Source: Golubevia sp. BC0850 (lineage: Eukaryota; Basidiomycota; Exobasidiomycetes; Golubeviales; Golubeviaceae). From it: a stretch of DNA of 64,000 nt. Positions 11,550-21,833 of the stretch are shown here, in pieces. The notes under the pieces are model-generated. The model made no database searches. It was not told the DNA's origin and saw nothing but the letters and a program-made list of their open reading frames with translations. Position numbers and translations under genes: made by a program. The stretch covers positions 191,056 through 255,055 of the forward strand of contig JAAVVG010000026.1 in NCBI GenBank assembly GCA_012976225.1. Direction: 5' to 3'. The stretch's first letter is position 1. Every line of letters begins with the position of its first letter.

Positions 11550-12029
11550 TCAATTGTCTTCACTCTTTCCATCAGAAGGAGGCAGTTCCTTCGAAACGCC
11601 TTCATCTCTCTTAGATTTGGATCCAGGTCCAGCTTGACCTCCTTTAGTTGCCAATTTTGAAGCCTCGGAAGTTGCTGCTGAATGTTGCATGTTAACCTGA
11701 TCACCCTTCTCCTGTTGAATTTGAGAGCTTGATTTGTTTGGGTTTGATTCTTTGGAGAAAGCTCCTGAGGAATGGGCCACGTCTTCGGTCTGTTCGAGAG
11801 GAGAAGGGCGAAGAAGATGAGGACACGAACATGAAGACCTGCATGGAGCTTAGAGAAGTGAAAAGAAAGAACTAGTAAGGTAATGAGTGGAACTTACAGA
11901 TCCTCCTCCGGGGACTGTGGCCTCAGAACTACTTCCAGGTCTGACTGGAGCTTGGATGGAAGATTGGGTGAAGAGGCCTCTGGTCATCCATCTTGAGACG
12001 GAACGTGGAATAACTGGAATGAGAGACAT
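11550..12029 (-). CDS. Small protein with mitochondrial-type N-terminus
   Basis: Two exons (12029-11898, 11789-11550) give 123 aa. The N-terminus MSLIPVIPRSVSRWMTRGLF is rich in Arg and Ser with no acidic residue, as in mitochondrial presequences. The rest is hydrophilic, starting TEDVAHSSGAFSKESNPNK, and ends in a Lys/Ser/Gly-rich tail. The TEDVAHSSGAF region looks like a conserved motif of small fungal proteins, but I cannot name the family. The splice at TCT|ACC is in phase 0 with a GTAAGT donor. Function unknown. Confidence 0.65.
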
Positions 12030-12670
12030 TTTGATCTTGAATCTTGATTGAAAGTGTGTGAGTGGGATCGGGAAGGAAGGAGCAGAAAATCTTGCTTCCC
12101 GAAAGTCACGAATTCGGTGGAGAAGTGGAGATGCACGTGGGAGAACCCCTTGGACCCTCAATTCAAGGCAACCAAAAGATCCATTGCAATTGATCTAAAT
12201 CAAGTATCTTCGCAGAAGAGGTCTGGGTTCTCTCAATCATCGACCAGCCCGCTCTTCTCTCGTCGTCTTTGCATTTGTTCTGGAGTCTTGAGTTCCTTCG
12301 AGTAGATCTTGATGTCTTTGGATTCGACGTCTTCAGATTTCGAGAACGATTCGGACTGCATCGGTTCTTTTAGGTAGAAAAAGATCAGGGAATGACAAAT
12401 TATGATCTCGAATTGTCATCAGAAGGAAGACCTTGGGTTGAGAGAAAGCAGAGCCTCAAAAACTGCGTACGAAGAACTTGCATCTTCATCCAGGCTGGTG
12501 ATTCAATAAACAGAACCAGAAGAAAAGAGGTAGGTTGAAGATGAAATGACATGAAAACGCCAAATGTGACAGAGAGACGTGCCAAAGAGAAAGCGAGTGG
12601 GGGGGTCGTTCTATAGGCAATGGGCAATCCGAGCTACGGAAAAAGGAGCGTGATGCTCTCCACCAGCTTA
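12030..12670. other. Intergenic, no gene recognised
   Basis: Upstream of the mitochondrial-type gene and downstream of the secreted Cys-rich gene, both on the minus strand. Short minus-strand ORFs at 12400-12689 overlap in two frames and look like chance. Confidence 0.4.
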
Positions 12671-13168
12671 TCATTGAGTGCATCCACAAATTTCAACGTC
12701 GCAGGTGCCGACACGAACTTAGAGAAGCAATGAAAGAAAGCAAGGGTCAGTGGCCATGGGATAACTACATTCTTTTAAATATTGCAATAGGCTGAAACTC
12801 ACTAACTTGACGCTGACAGACACTACCAGGGGCAATTCTTGAGCAAGCTCCAACCAAAGAACTGTTGAGGAGAGTAGAAGATGGCCATCTCAGCTTCATG
12901 GATCTAAATCGTGAGCGTTGTTGACACTGCTTCTCAAGAACCTATTCACTCACCAACTGTCACTGCGAACAGGAAAGGAAACGTAAGTTAAGTTTTTGGG
13001 AGTCAATCTTAAAAACGTAAAAAGTTTTCAACTGAGTTCACTTCGGTCTCAGTTGTAGGGCTCGACTCACTTTGTGCACCCTGAAGGATCGGGTTCGTAG
13101 CAAGCTTGAGCCGAAACGTTGGTGACGGCGATGGCCGTAAGAAGCAAAGTCAAAAATCTGAAGTTCAT
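12671..13168 (-). CDS. Small secreted protein with eight cysteines (9-nt microexon)
   Basis: Four exons (13168-13071, 12962-12954, 12861-12803, 12717-12671) total 213 nt and give 70 aa. MNFRFLTLLLTAIAVTNVSA is a typical signal peptide. The mature part is about 50 aa with eight Cys spaced C-x7-C-x4-C-x5-C-x8-C-x9-C-x4-C-x-C, so four disulfides are likely. Exon 2 is only 9 nt, flanked by CAG and GTGAGT. Using it keeps the frame and adds Asn-Asp-Ser before a Cys. The last acceptor is AAG rather than CAG/TAG. Such proteins are typical of fungal secretomes (effectors, antimicrobial peptides). I recognise no named family. Confidence 0.75.
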
Positions 13169-13262
13169 CTTAGAATTGAATTTGAAGTTGGGTTGGAAGG
13201 TCAGTGTAGGATCGGGAGGAGGCAGGAATGGATGGGGAGAGGTCTTTCTTTCTGGAAACTCT

Positions 13263-13271
13263 CCTTATATA
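13263..13271 (-). promoter_or_regulatory. TATA box of the Cys-rich secreted gene
   Basis: TATATAAGG on the minus strand, about 95 bp upstream of the ATG at 13168. Confidence 0.65.
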
Positions 13272-13800
13272 CGATCGCAGGGCCCCATGCTAGGAAGCTT
13301 GCATATCAATCTTTAGATAGAGGGGGGAAGACATGTATGTACATGCTTTGGAGAGCGAGCTCGGGATTTTTTCGTGGTGGATTTGAGCATCCGCCCCTTT
13401 AGAGTTCGGTCCTTCGTTTCACTCCTTCATATTTTGATCTGCCTGAATCTAGAATGATTTGAATCCCTTTCGAGAAGAATTGAGAAAGTTGGGGAGCGTG
13501 AGGAGAAGGACTGAGGGTGTCCCTTAAAAGTTATTTTGCTTTCGTTTGAATTCTGTTCTTGTATAGATTCTTCGAAGCTTGAGAAGAGTCTACACAGGCA
13601 TTGCATGGGTTCAAAGTTTAGTAGAAATAGTACAACGGATCTCAAAGAAGATACCTCAGCTTCAGAAAATCAATCAGAGTTCAATTTTCTAGAACACAGT
13701 CTCTATTGAATGTTGATTTAGAGCTTCTTTTCCGAAAAAAGGTGTCCAACGCTCGCGGTTGCCACCTACCCCCTCTTTTCCGATTGACCCTCTTATTCGT
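13272..13800. other. Intergenic, no gene recognised
   Basis: Between the promoter of the Cys-rich gene and the stop of NPY1. AT-rich with short ORFs only; nothing supported. Confidence 0.4.
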
Positions 13801-16259
13801 TCACATCCTACCCTTTCCAACTTCTAAAGAAGCGTCCTTCTGACTCTGAAGTTTCTTCCAATCTTGAGAATTGGTTGGAACAATAGCGTCACCTCTTGCC
13901 CAAGCAGCGATGAGAACGTGAGCGATAGCAGTTGCACCTTGATTGAAGCAATGAAAAAGAAGGTAGACAAAGAGAGAGTGAAGAAGGGCAAGTGAGAAAT
14001 GGACAAGAGAAAAATCAGGGATCAAGGCGAAGAGGAGGATGGAGAACACGCAGCCCTTCGGTTCCTCGAATGGACGTCCAACTCCCAAAGCACAAAACAA
14101 AAGGGGTTTCCTTTCAACTCACCTGGAATTTTGAATTTCGGTTTATTCTCTTTAACCTCATCATTCCCACTTTCAACATTAGCGACACTTCCCTGATCTT
14201 TTTCATTCCATTTCTTTTCGCTCTTGTCCCAACTACTTTTCTTTCCTTCATCAGTATGATTATCATCAAACTTTTTCAAATCTTTCTTACTCATAACGGC
14301 CCCTTCAGTCTTTTTCAAAACTTCCAAAACTTCTTCTCTACTAAACCAATCTGCTTTTTCTAACTCATTATCTAGATCCAATCTGATTTTATCTTCTTGG
14401 CCTTTTTCTACAATTCCAATGGCTCCCATCATGAGTTGAGCAGGGAAAGGCCAGTTCTGAGAAGAATGGTAGATTACTTCAGAAACTTTTAAACCTGATT
14501 CTTCTACTACTTCTCTACGAACTGCTTCTTCGAAGGATTCTCCTGGTTCGATGAAACCGGCTAGACAAGAATAGAAGGAAGCTGGCCATTTCTTTTGACG
14601 TCCTAGCAAGATTGAGGATTGGTCGGAGGAGAGGATCGCCATGATTACTACCTGAAAAGAGAGAGATGGGACGAGGATGGGGGAGGTTAGTCGAAGACCT
14701 CTCGGAGGATCTAGAGGACACACAATCTCCATGAGTTATTAGGATTTTTGCAATTGTGATCTCCAGAGCCGCATCGTACTCACTGGATCGGTCCTTGGGT
14801 AACAGTAATTACTCAACATCTTAGTAGAAGGACATTCTCCTTTACCATCTTCTTTGAAACTACTTTCTTGAAGGAAAGGTTTCAAATATTCTGGAGATGA
14901 GGCTTCGGTTCCTGCTAGACCTGACTGTCGAAGAGTTCGAAGAAGAAGAGAGAGCAATAAAGGTAGGATCGACAGAAGAAACCAGGTCAGCAAACGATTG
15001 CACTGGAGCCTTTGTCGTATAAGCTTCTGTGAGAAGGACTAGAGAGACCACGGGAAAGAAGTGATGAGGACTTACAGAACAACCTCGTTTGTAACCTGCC
15101 CAAAGCGAATATTGTCTACGAGAACAAGCTGGACAGTACTGTCGGAGACGGAGATATGGAGAGAAAGGATTGGAGGCAAATTAGGGAGAGTTTTTCCTGA
15201 ATCAAGAGGAGACGGCCCCTCCTTAAGACCTTTGAAGAAAATCCAAAGAACCTCCCCAAGTGTGGGTAAAGAGATTAGATCATTCATGTGCGATCTCTGA
15301 TTGCACCTTCTTCTGTCCCACCTCCACCCCCGGTCCCTCTCCCTTAGCACACTTCCTCGCCTTCTCGACACAACCTCAAGGATTCGAAACCAAAGAATAC
15401 TCACCACATTCCTCTCGTTCCAATCAATCAAGCTCCTAGCCTGAGCCACAAGTGCAGCGTCTTGATTCTTCCAAGTTCCAGCAGCTGCCAAACTTCTAGC
15501 ATCGGTGAAAGCGTATCCACTACCCTCTTGATTCAATTTCTCCAACAATTCCTGAGTTGGCAGCTTAGAGTTTGGATCCTGATTCGGAGGTTTATAAGTT
15601 AAAGAGATTGCGAAATAGGGAGTTCCAGCTGGAGCTTGTCTGTTGTCAACTTGAGTTTCGGAGCTGGAGCTAGAAGTTGAAGGTTGATCTTGAATAGCCA
15701 ATTCACCAGGCAAAGATTGAGTTCCCAATTGAGTTTCATCAACACCTAAGAAAGCGATTGCTAGATTTGAAGGTGTCAAACCTTGAGTGACTTTGTCTAA
15801 TTTAGACTTTTCTGAATCTGAAAGATTTGAACCATTCAGATTATAATTGTTTGGACCGAAGATCTGAAATCCATTCTCATGATTTCCGCCTGATAATTGA
15901 GCACTTTTCAAAACAGTCTCTTTAATCTGTTCCCAAGAGACAGTGGCTAAAAGATTGTTGGAAGAATGAGTCAATGGGTTTAAGTTCTCTAGTAAGATGA
16001 ATTTAGATGAAGAAGAAGTTAAGGCTGAATTTAGAAATGACGAATCTGTACGTAACCAAGACAATCGATTCAATTGAGATCCTGAATAGAAATTTTGAGT
16101 AGAGAAGGATGGATAGTGTGGAGTGGAGGAGGAGGAGGAGGAGGAGGAGGAGGAGGAGGAGGAGGTCATGATTCTAATTCTACAGGTAGATCGACAAGTT
16201 GAGATTAAATGAGTTGAAGTAGAGATTCTAGAAATTAAACTGATCCTATTCGGGATCAT
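13801..16259 (-). CDS. NPY1: NADH pyrophosphatase (Nudix, NPY1/NUDT12-like)
   Basis: Five exons (16259-15405, 15138-15076, 14924-14784, 14651-14123, 13937-13801) give 574 aa. It hydrolyses NAD(P)H and related dinucleotides to NMNH and AMP. A zinc ribbon is seen at YCPACSRRQY...KRGC...GEC...NYCYPRTDP. The Nudix box starts about residue 385 (GFIEPGESFEEAVRREVVEESG) with all catalytic Glu. It is followed by SQNWPFPAQLMMG, the NADH-pyrophosphatase signature. The N-terminus (MIPNRISLISRISTSTHL, Ser/Arg-rich) resembles a mitochondrial presequence. A second Met at about 31, before a run of 13 Ser, could give a cytosolic form. The end (GRM) is not a clear peroxisomal signal. An acidic/Lys-rich insert of about 60 residues interrupts the C-terminal part. 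Confidence 0.93.
16125..16165. repeat. (GGA)n trinucleotide repeat coding poly-Ser
   Basis: About 13 GGA units, read as TCC on the minus strand. They encode the Ser run just after Met31 of NPY1. Confidence 0.95.
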
Positions 16260-16441
16260 AAATATTAAGAAGAAGTAGAACGGATTTCAAATATCAAAGG
16301 ATGTCGGAAGATCAGAATGCGATTGGGTTGCAGGTTACAGCTTCTCACGTGGCAAGTTCCGACGGAAAGCGCCTGTGCGATTGGAATTTTTCCCAATTGG
16401 ACTTCTGTAGAGAACAAGATATTCAATTCAGAATCGCAAGC

Positions 16442-17861
16442 ATGTCCAACGAAGTTTTACCAGATGATCATCACAGACCCACTTACGATGAAATTCAGTG
16501 AGTAAAACCTGCCCATCATAGACTGGAGTAGGAGCCTACCCCATTCACACAGCTGCGAACGAGAGCTGAATCTTTTGTGAATCCTCCCACCCTGTGACTC
16601 TACCCCCTCACAGCGTTCAGATAGCCACGACAGCCAAAACGATTAAAGAAGAATTTAAACCTGATTTAATAGTAGCTATCGGTGGAGGTGGTTTCTATCC
16701 TGCAAGAGTCTTGAGAACTTATTTAAAAGTTCCTTCAAAGGTCGATCCGGCTAAGCAGAGGAACATTCCTATTCAGGCTATTGGGTTGAGTTTGTATGAA
16801 GGTGAGTCATTCCTAATGAGATGCTTAGAATCGATGATGGGGGTTCAGAGAGATGAAGGGATGGAGAGGTTCAGATAGGTAAGAGAGAGAGAGAGGCAGA
16901 GGATCTAGTTGGCTACACTTCTGTCCTCTCTTGCTATACAGCTGTACCAAGAAACGGACCCCATCTAATTGAACCTAGTTCAATAGCTCAGTAAAAAAAA
17001 GCTTCTTCAATTCTCAAACCGCCCTTCAAAATCTCTTATCACCTCCCATCTCTCCTCTCCTCTCTTATCTCTCTCAGAGCTCTCCAACTCAACAGTCGGA
17101 CAAATCGGTCACGAAGTAGTCAGAACTCAATGGTTAGATTCAAAGACGATTAAAGGGAAATCAGGTTCAGAATCTGGATCAGCGACTCCAAAATTAGAAG
17201 AAGGGAAAGACGCTGGAGGATTGATCGGGAAAAACATTTTGATAGTAGATGAGGTTGATGATAGTAGAACCACTTTACAATATGCTTATAATGAACTTTT
17301 GAAGGATGTCAAAAGCGCTATTGGAAGTTTGAATGAGGAGGAAAGGAAAAGTTTACCGGAAACTAAGTTTGCGATTTTCGTCGTTCATAATAAGTGAGTC
17401 AGGGAGGCCTCAGAAAGAGAGAGATCATCTTGAATGTCGGAAATTTGGACATGGCTTCATTGAGAGGTTGTGGAAGGGAGAGGTTGGAAGAATTGAAGAG
17501 AAACTCAAAAGTCTCTTTTGTTTCGTCTACACTACATCTTTCCAACGTATTTCCCTTCTTACCCCCACCCTTCCTGACTTTTCTCTCTTTCTCTCCCTTC
17601 CTTCCTTCTTTTAGATACACCAAAGCCAAACGAGGTTCCCTACCAATCATCCCACCAGGAACGCCCACCTCCTCAGAAACTTTCACAGATGGAGTTCTAG
17701 ATGGAGTTAGATATTACTCTGGAGAAGATCTTGAAGACATTTGGGTAGAATATCCTTGGGAACAAGAAGATATCTTGGAACATAATCGTCTTGCTGCTTT
17801 GGCGAAAAAATTGGGAGCTCACCAATCTCAGATCGTATCCGAGGATCAGAAGAAGGAATAG
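16442..17861 (+). CDS. XPT1: Xanthine/hypoxanthine phosphoribosyltransferase (XPT1/HPT-like)
   Basis: Four exons (16442-16497, 16614-16801, 17078-17393, 17615-17861) give 268 aa. Type I phosphoribosyltransferases transfer a base to PRPP in purine salvage. DLIVAIGGGGFYPARVLRTYL is the N-terminal substrate and pyrophosphate loop. ILIVDEVDDSRTTLQ is the PRPP-binding motif with its two acidic residues. GEDLEDIWVEYPWE lies in the usual C-terminal position. It is longer than yeast Xpt1 because of a Ser/Lys/Glu insert before the PRPP motif and a C-terminal extension. An in-frame ATG at 16301 would add 47 residues that look non-conserved. NPY1 starts 182 bp away on the other strand, and both act on nucleotides. 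Confidence 0.9.
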
Positions 17862-18199
17862 GGTTTCAAGCCTTGAAAGAGTTCCCATCAATCTTTTTTC
17901 CACTTCCAAATATCGAAAGAGACTATTCTCTCGGGTCTCGAAGATCTCATCAAAAGAAGAGTGTCATGCTCGCAACTCTCTCCGCTTCTTCTACTTCTAG
18001 ATTGCCTTTTCTCTTTTTGCTGTAATTCTACTTCGATCATTATTATTTTCTCTCATCTCCAAGTCCGTTGACTCCCTTCTCCCTCCTTTTACTGCATGTC
18101 ACTCTTGGGTTTTGAGCAATAGAAACCACGATTCACGAAAGTCGAAAGGAGAGGCAGAGAATGGACGTCTTTAGCCTTGCCTCATCTCCTCAGGTTTGA

Positions 18200-19320
18200 T
18201 TGTGTCTGTGGATTTCGAAGGTCGAAATGAGAGAATGCTTGAATATTACCTCTGATGCCTCATCCCTACTTCATGTCCTTCTCCTTCACTGAAAATAAGT
18301 TGAAGGTCTTGAGTATCAATTGATAAACAGAAAGGTTTGATGGCATACTGTCTATCTTCTCCTGAGTAAGATCTTTCTTCCTTCCTCCTTTCCTTCCATT
18401 TCCAAAGGTTTCCCCCGCCTGGTTTCAACAAGTAAAGGTGAAAGAAGCAGAATTCAGTGGACAAGTCACCTGAACACCTCAATCTACTTACCGATATACT
18501 TTTTTACCACTCTCTTGACTTTGATGTTGTATTCTGGAAGAAACTAAAGGCATTGGTGGTCGACAGTAGAGATTATGGAGGCGAGCCAGATTGAAGGAAC
18601 TTGGAAAGCGGTCAAAAGATTTGCCTGCGCCATCCGTTTTGAGCGTGACCTCTTGGTGTAGAGATAATGACGTGTCCTCGTAAGAGGACGTAAGTAGCTG
18701 AATACATGGCAAACAAAGGAATCTGGGATTCACGGAGCGGAGGAACAATTTGGAAGAAAGAGATTCAGGTAGTCAGCAAGTTCAATTTGAGTTGACTGCT
18801 TTGACATAACGGCAGTCGTATGCCTCTCGTCTCCTTCTGCAGAGATCAACTCTCCACAGTATTGAATCCTCAACTACTAGCCGGAAGATGCGAAGATTCA
18901 CTTACTTCTTTAGACTCTGGAGAAGTGTGTATGTATTTCGGAAAGAAACTTTGCTCAGACAAGACGTCCATACGAACAAAGGAAAGCAATGACATGTCTC
19001 CCAGCCACTTCCGCTGATGGCGGAGAGGGGTCAGAGCCATTTGAAAGTCACCGATACTTGATTCCTCTTCTCCAGATCATCACCTTTTTGAGACCTTCTT
19101 GAGACCTCGGAAGCCCTCGCCACTGCTGATCCCATCTGTAGTACTTCGAAGAGACACAGATACATCGCTCTTGCATTCTGCCATTGTATAGAAGGTGATT
19201 GCAATGAGAACAAGAGAAAAAGGGAAAGAATCAGCGGAACATTTCATCTTTTGGTCTGAAGCGGAAGATGAAAAGCAAAAATGAAGTCGAAAGGAAAGAG
19301 TCAATCGTACTTCCCGTCAG
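18200..19320 (-). other. Unresolved region with fragments that look coding
   Basis: On the minus strand several short stretches look like exons or exon relics: residues RKWLGDMSLLSFVRMDVLSE near 18960 before a GTAAGT; QSTQIELADYLNLFL near 18740; YNIKVKRVVKKYIG ending at a GTAAGT near 18492. I could not join them into one phase-consistent model. One frame (about 18800-18545) is open except for a single TGA. It may be a short multi-exon gene or a decayed one. I recognise no domain. Confidence 0.3.
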
Positions 19321-19790
19321 ACTCACCCTCGTCTAGGATTTCAGACGAGTTGAACGGGGATAAAATTAAGGAGGCGAAGTGAATCGAACAAAATTGGAAC
19401 GACAAAAAGAAAGCCTTTGCAGATCGACAGATGGCTCATATCGACGTCAAAAGAGATCGCGCCCTTCCGACCCTACTGAAATGAGTTTCCATCGACGATG
19501 TGGAATACACAGCAGCTATTTCCATATTTAATCCTCAGCGCTGCAGCTTGTCCGCGGAAAAGTTGAAGCTTTCGAAAGGGAGGCTCCAAACCGATGTCTC
19601 TTTGTGTCAGTGTCATAGCTTTTCCTTCAATCCTTTTCACCACGAGTGAATCGTGCTCTTTGAAGTCAGAGAGTAGCAGCTTTACCCCATAGATATCAGT
19701 CGATCATCATAGAAAAGTATGGCATCAAAGAGCGAAATCCTGTTCACATGTACAATAAATAAACAGGGAGAGGAGGGTGCTGTTGCTTGT

Positions 19791-20832
19791 TTAGAACATA
19801 GTCGTGAGCAGTGAGAGAGCTGTTAGTCCTCCAAGGGTGATCTTGGAAACTGTTAAAGTCAGTCCATCGATAGAGAAGAAAATGAACAGGGATCAGCGAA
19901 ATCCCGATGGAGGAAAGATCGACTCAGAGCCAGCCCATTCGTTCAAAGCCCAACAGTGGCGGGCTTTTTCTTTTTGTTTGTTTGTTTCTTTCTTTCTTTC
20001 ACTGAACATTATGCTCACCTCTAGAACTTAAAGAGGAGTCCAGATCAGACTCAGCTTCAACGACCCTGGGGGCATCGTCGAAAGAGGTCAAGATGGTGAA
20101 GTTTTGAAAGGCGAAAGGATAGACAGTGCCACAAATGTCACAATCGGGATTTCCTGGCACTCTGTATTCCCACTGCATGCTGTAATCTCCAACTGCGGAG
20201 AAGAATACCCGTAGAGAGAGAAAGAGTATTTGAGGGAACAGCAAAAAACAGAGATGCAGGTTGCGAATGATGAAACGAGGCTGCTTTCAACTTGACTCAC
20301 CAGTACAGTCCTTAGGCAATGTTACTCCAACCGAACCATCTTTCCCTTGAACTAAAGTGTTTTTGATGTAAAGAGGTTTGCGTCGTTGTCAAAAGTCTAA
20401 TTTGGTGCTGCTTGCTTCGCGACAAAGTCGCGTCAACAGAAGTGATTCACTCACGAGGTTTGAGAGAGCCTGCAAATGATGGTTCGTACCCTTCAAATCC
20501 ATCGCAAGGATCACAACGAGATCCATTCTGGTATCTACCATCATAAGAGGTAAAGGTAACATTGAAAGGCATGCCGTTGGGATATTTGTTGTGTGAGTCA
20601 GTCTCGTTCCAAGTTGCATTTTTCCATTGCAACTTGTTTATGAGTCCTACGGCCCTGATGATTCGAACAATTTGAAAGAGAAATAGATAAATAAGAGTTT
20701 GTCAAAGTCAAAAAGAGAATTATTGTCATGAAACGAGGTAGTTTCACTTGAGCTCGAACAACGAGAAACTCACCAAGGATTCGAAGGGCTTGGACTCAAA
20801 ATGGGCGAAATGTAAGGGGAACTGTCCGACAT
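19791..20832 (-). CDS. KNH/Kre9-like, GPI-anchor-type surface protein
   Basis: Five exons (20832-20774, 20654-20455, 20351-20301, 20192-20019, 19849-19791) give 180 aa, all phases consistent. The N-terminal half (ISPILSPSPSNPWAVGLINKLQWKN...FNVTFTSYDG) fits the Kre9/KNH N-terminal fold of fungal Ser/Thr-rich GPI proteins. Two CxxC pairs (RCDPCDG, DCDICG) are unusual for that family. The C-terminus is a hydrophobic tail after small residues (SKITLGGLTALSLLTTMF), as in GPI signals. No signal peptide is visible from this ATG, which is a gap in the argument; an alternative 5' exon may supply it. A TATA box lies about 85 bp upstream. Confidence 0.65.
20418..20432. repeat. Perfect inverted repeat inside an intron
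   Basis: CGCGAC AAA GTCGCG within intron 2 of the KNH-like gene. It could fold into a 6-bp hairpin between donor and acceptor. Confidence 0.6.
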
Positions 20833-20913
20833 GACTAGAAGTCAAGTAGTGAAGATAGAAGATGATTCAAGGGATGGGGGAAAGAAGAAAATGAAGAGCA
20901 TTTTCCTCGAATC

Positions 20914-20919
20914 TTTATA
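20914..20919 (-). promoter_or_regulatory. TATA box of the KNH-like gene
   Basis: TATAAA on the minus strand, 82-87 bp upstream of the ATG at 20832. Confidence 0.55.
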
Positions 20920-21833
20920 AGATGGAGATCCCACTTCTGACCGCGTGTCGAGGTGGCTCTGTGACGTCAAAGAACGTCAACGCCTTCGGACCACGCTGTA
21001 AATTGAGATCTGTGCGACGACTTGATTGAATCTTATGTATACAGAATCCATACGATCTGGGAATATGATATTGCCATCGCCAAGAGACTAACAATCCGCA
21101 GGAAAGTCGGCCCTCCGAACAAGGAAGAGGTGAGACGGTGAGAGGTGGCGGTCTGCGGTATCGAAACAAATCACTTCTCTCCACTTTATATCTACAGGCA
21201 CTTTTTTGAATTATTTTAAATTAGGTTAGACACTTCATTGCATATAACAAAGAGTAAACCCCGATGAAGTTGCTCCCTTCGCTTCTTCCACTACCTTATC
21301 AAGTTCCCTCTTTAGCTCATCCTCTTTGAAAGATCGGATTGATAGCACAAGAATGCGTCAGACTAGCTCTTAGAACAGTTCAAACGTTGTACAAGCCCTA
21401 GGTGAGTCGAGAGGAAGAGAGCAGCCTTGATGCCGTGCTTCTTTCACCTTGCTCGCCTGCTCTTATACTACTCTTGCTCTTATTGACTTCCTCTGTCTTT
21501 CTTTTCTTGATCATGTCATCTGATTGAAGCCGTCAAGGCTGTCAAAGCACCCATCATCTGATCCAAAGGTTCCCTGCGGACCGCCAGCTCAGAAGACCTC
21601 AATCTTCGAATCTCAATTCCTCTTCGACTGTTGCCTCCTCTCGGCAGGAATCATCGGTGAGTACGATGGGTAGAGAAAGTGCTTTCTATCCTTTTTCCGC
21701 GCTTACTAGGACTTCTCACTGATCAGACTGCATTGCAATTTTCCTCTTCCTCTTTCTCTCCGCCTTCCTCTTCCAGAAGTCGGATCACGCTTCTCTTCGT
21801 CCTTTCGATCGTCATTCGATCCAGACAAAAAGA
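20920..21833. other. Intergenic between divergent genes
   Basis: About 900 bp between the KNH-like gene and the F-box gene. Only short ORFs without domains. The 100 bp before the F-box start are pyrimidine-rich, as expected of a promoter. Confidence 0.4.

Noticed and set aside
13236-13402. Plus-strand ORFs opposite the Cys-rich secreted gene
   Set aside because: They are antisense shadows of its exon 1 and promoter, with no domain.
20351-20455. AAACCTC at the end of exon 2 and again inside the intron of the KNH-like gene, suggesting an intron-creating insertion with target duplication
   Set aside because: That junction would lack AG. A later canonical TTTAG acceptor at 20353 restores the frame, so the repeat is probably chance.
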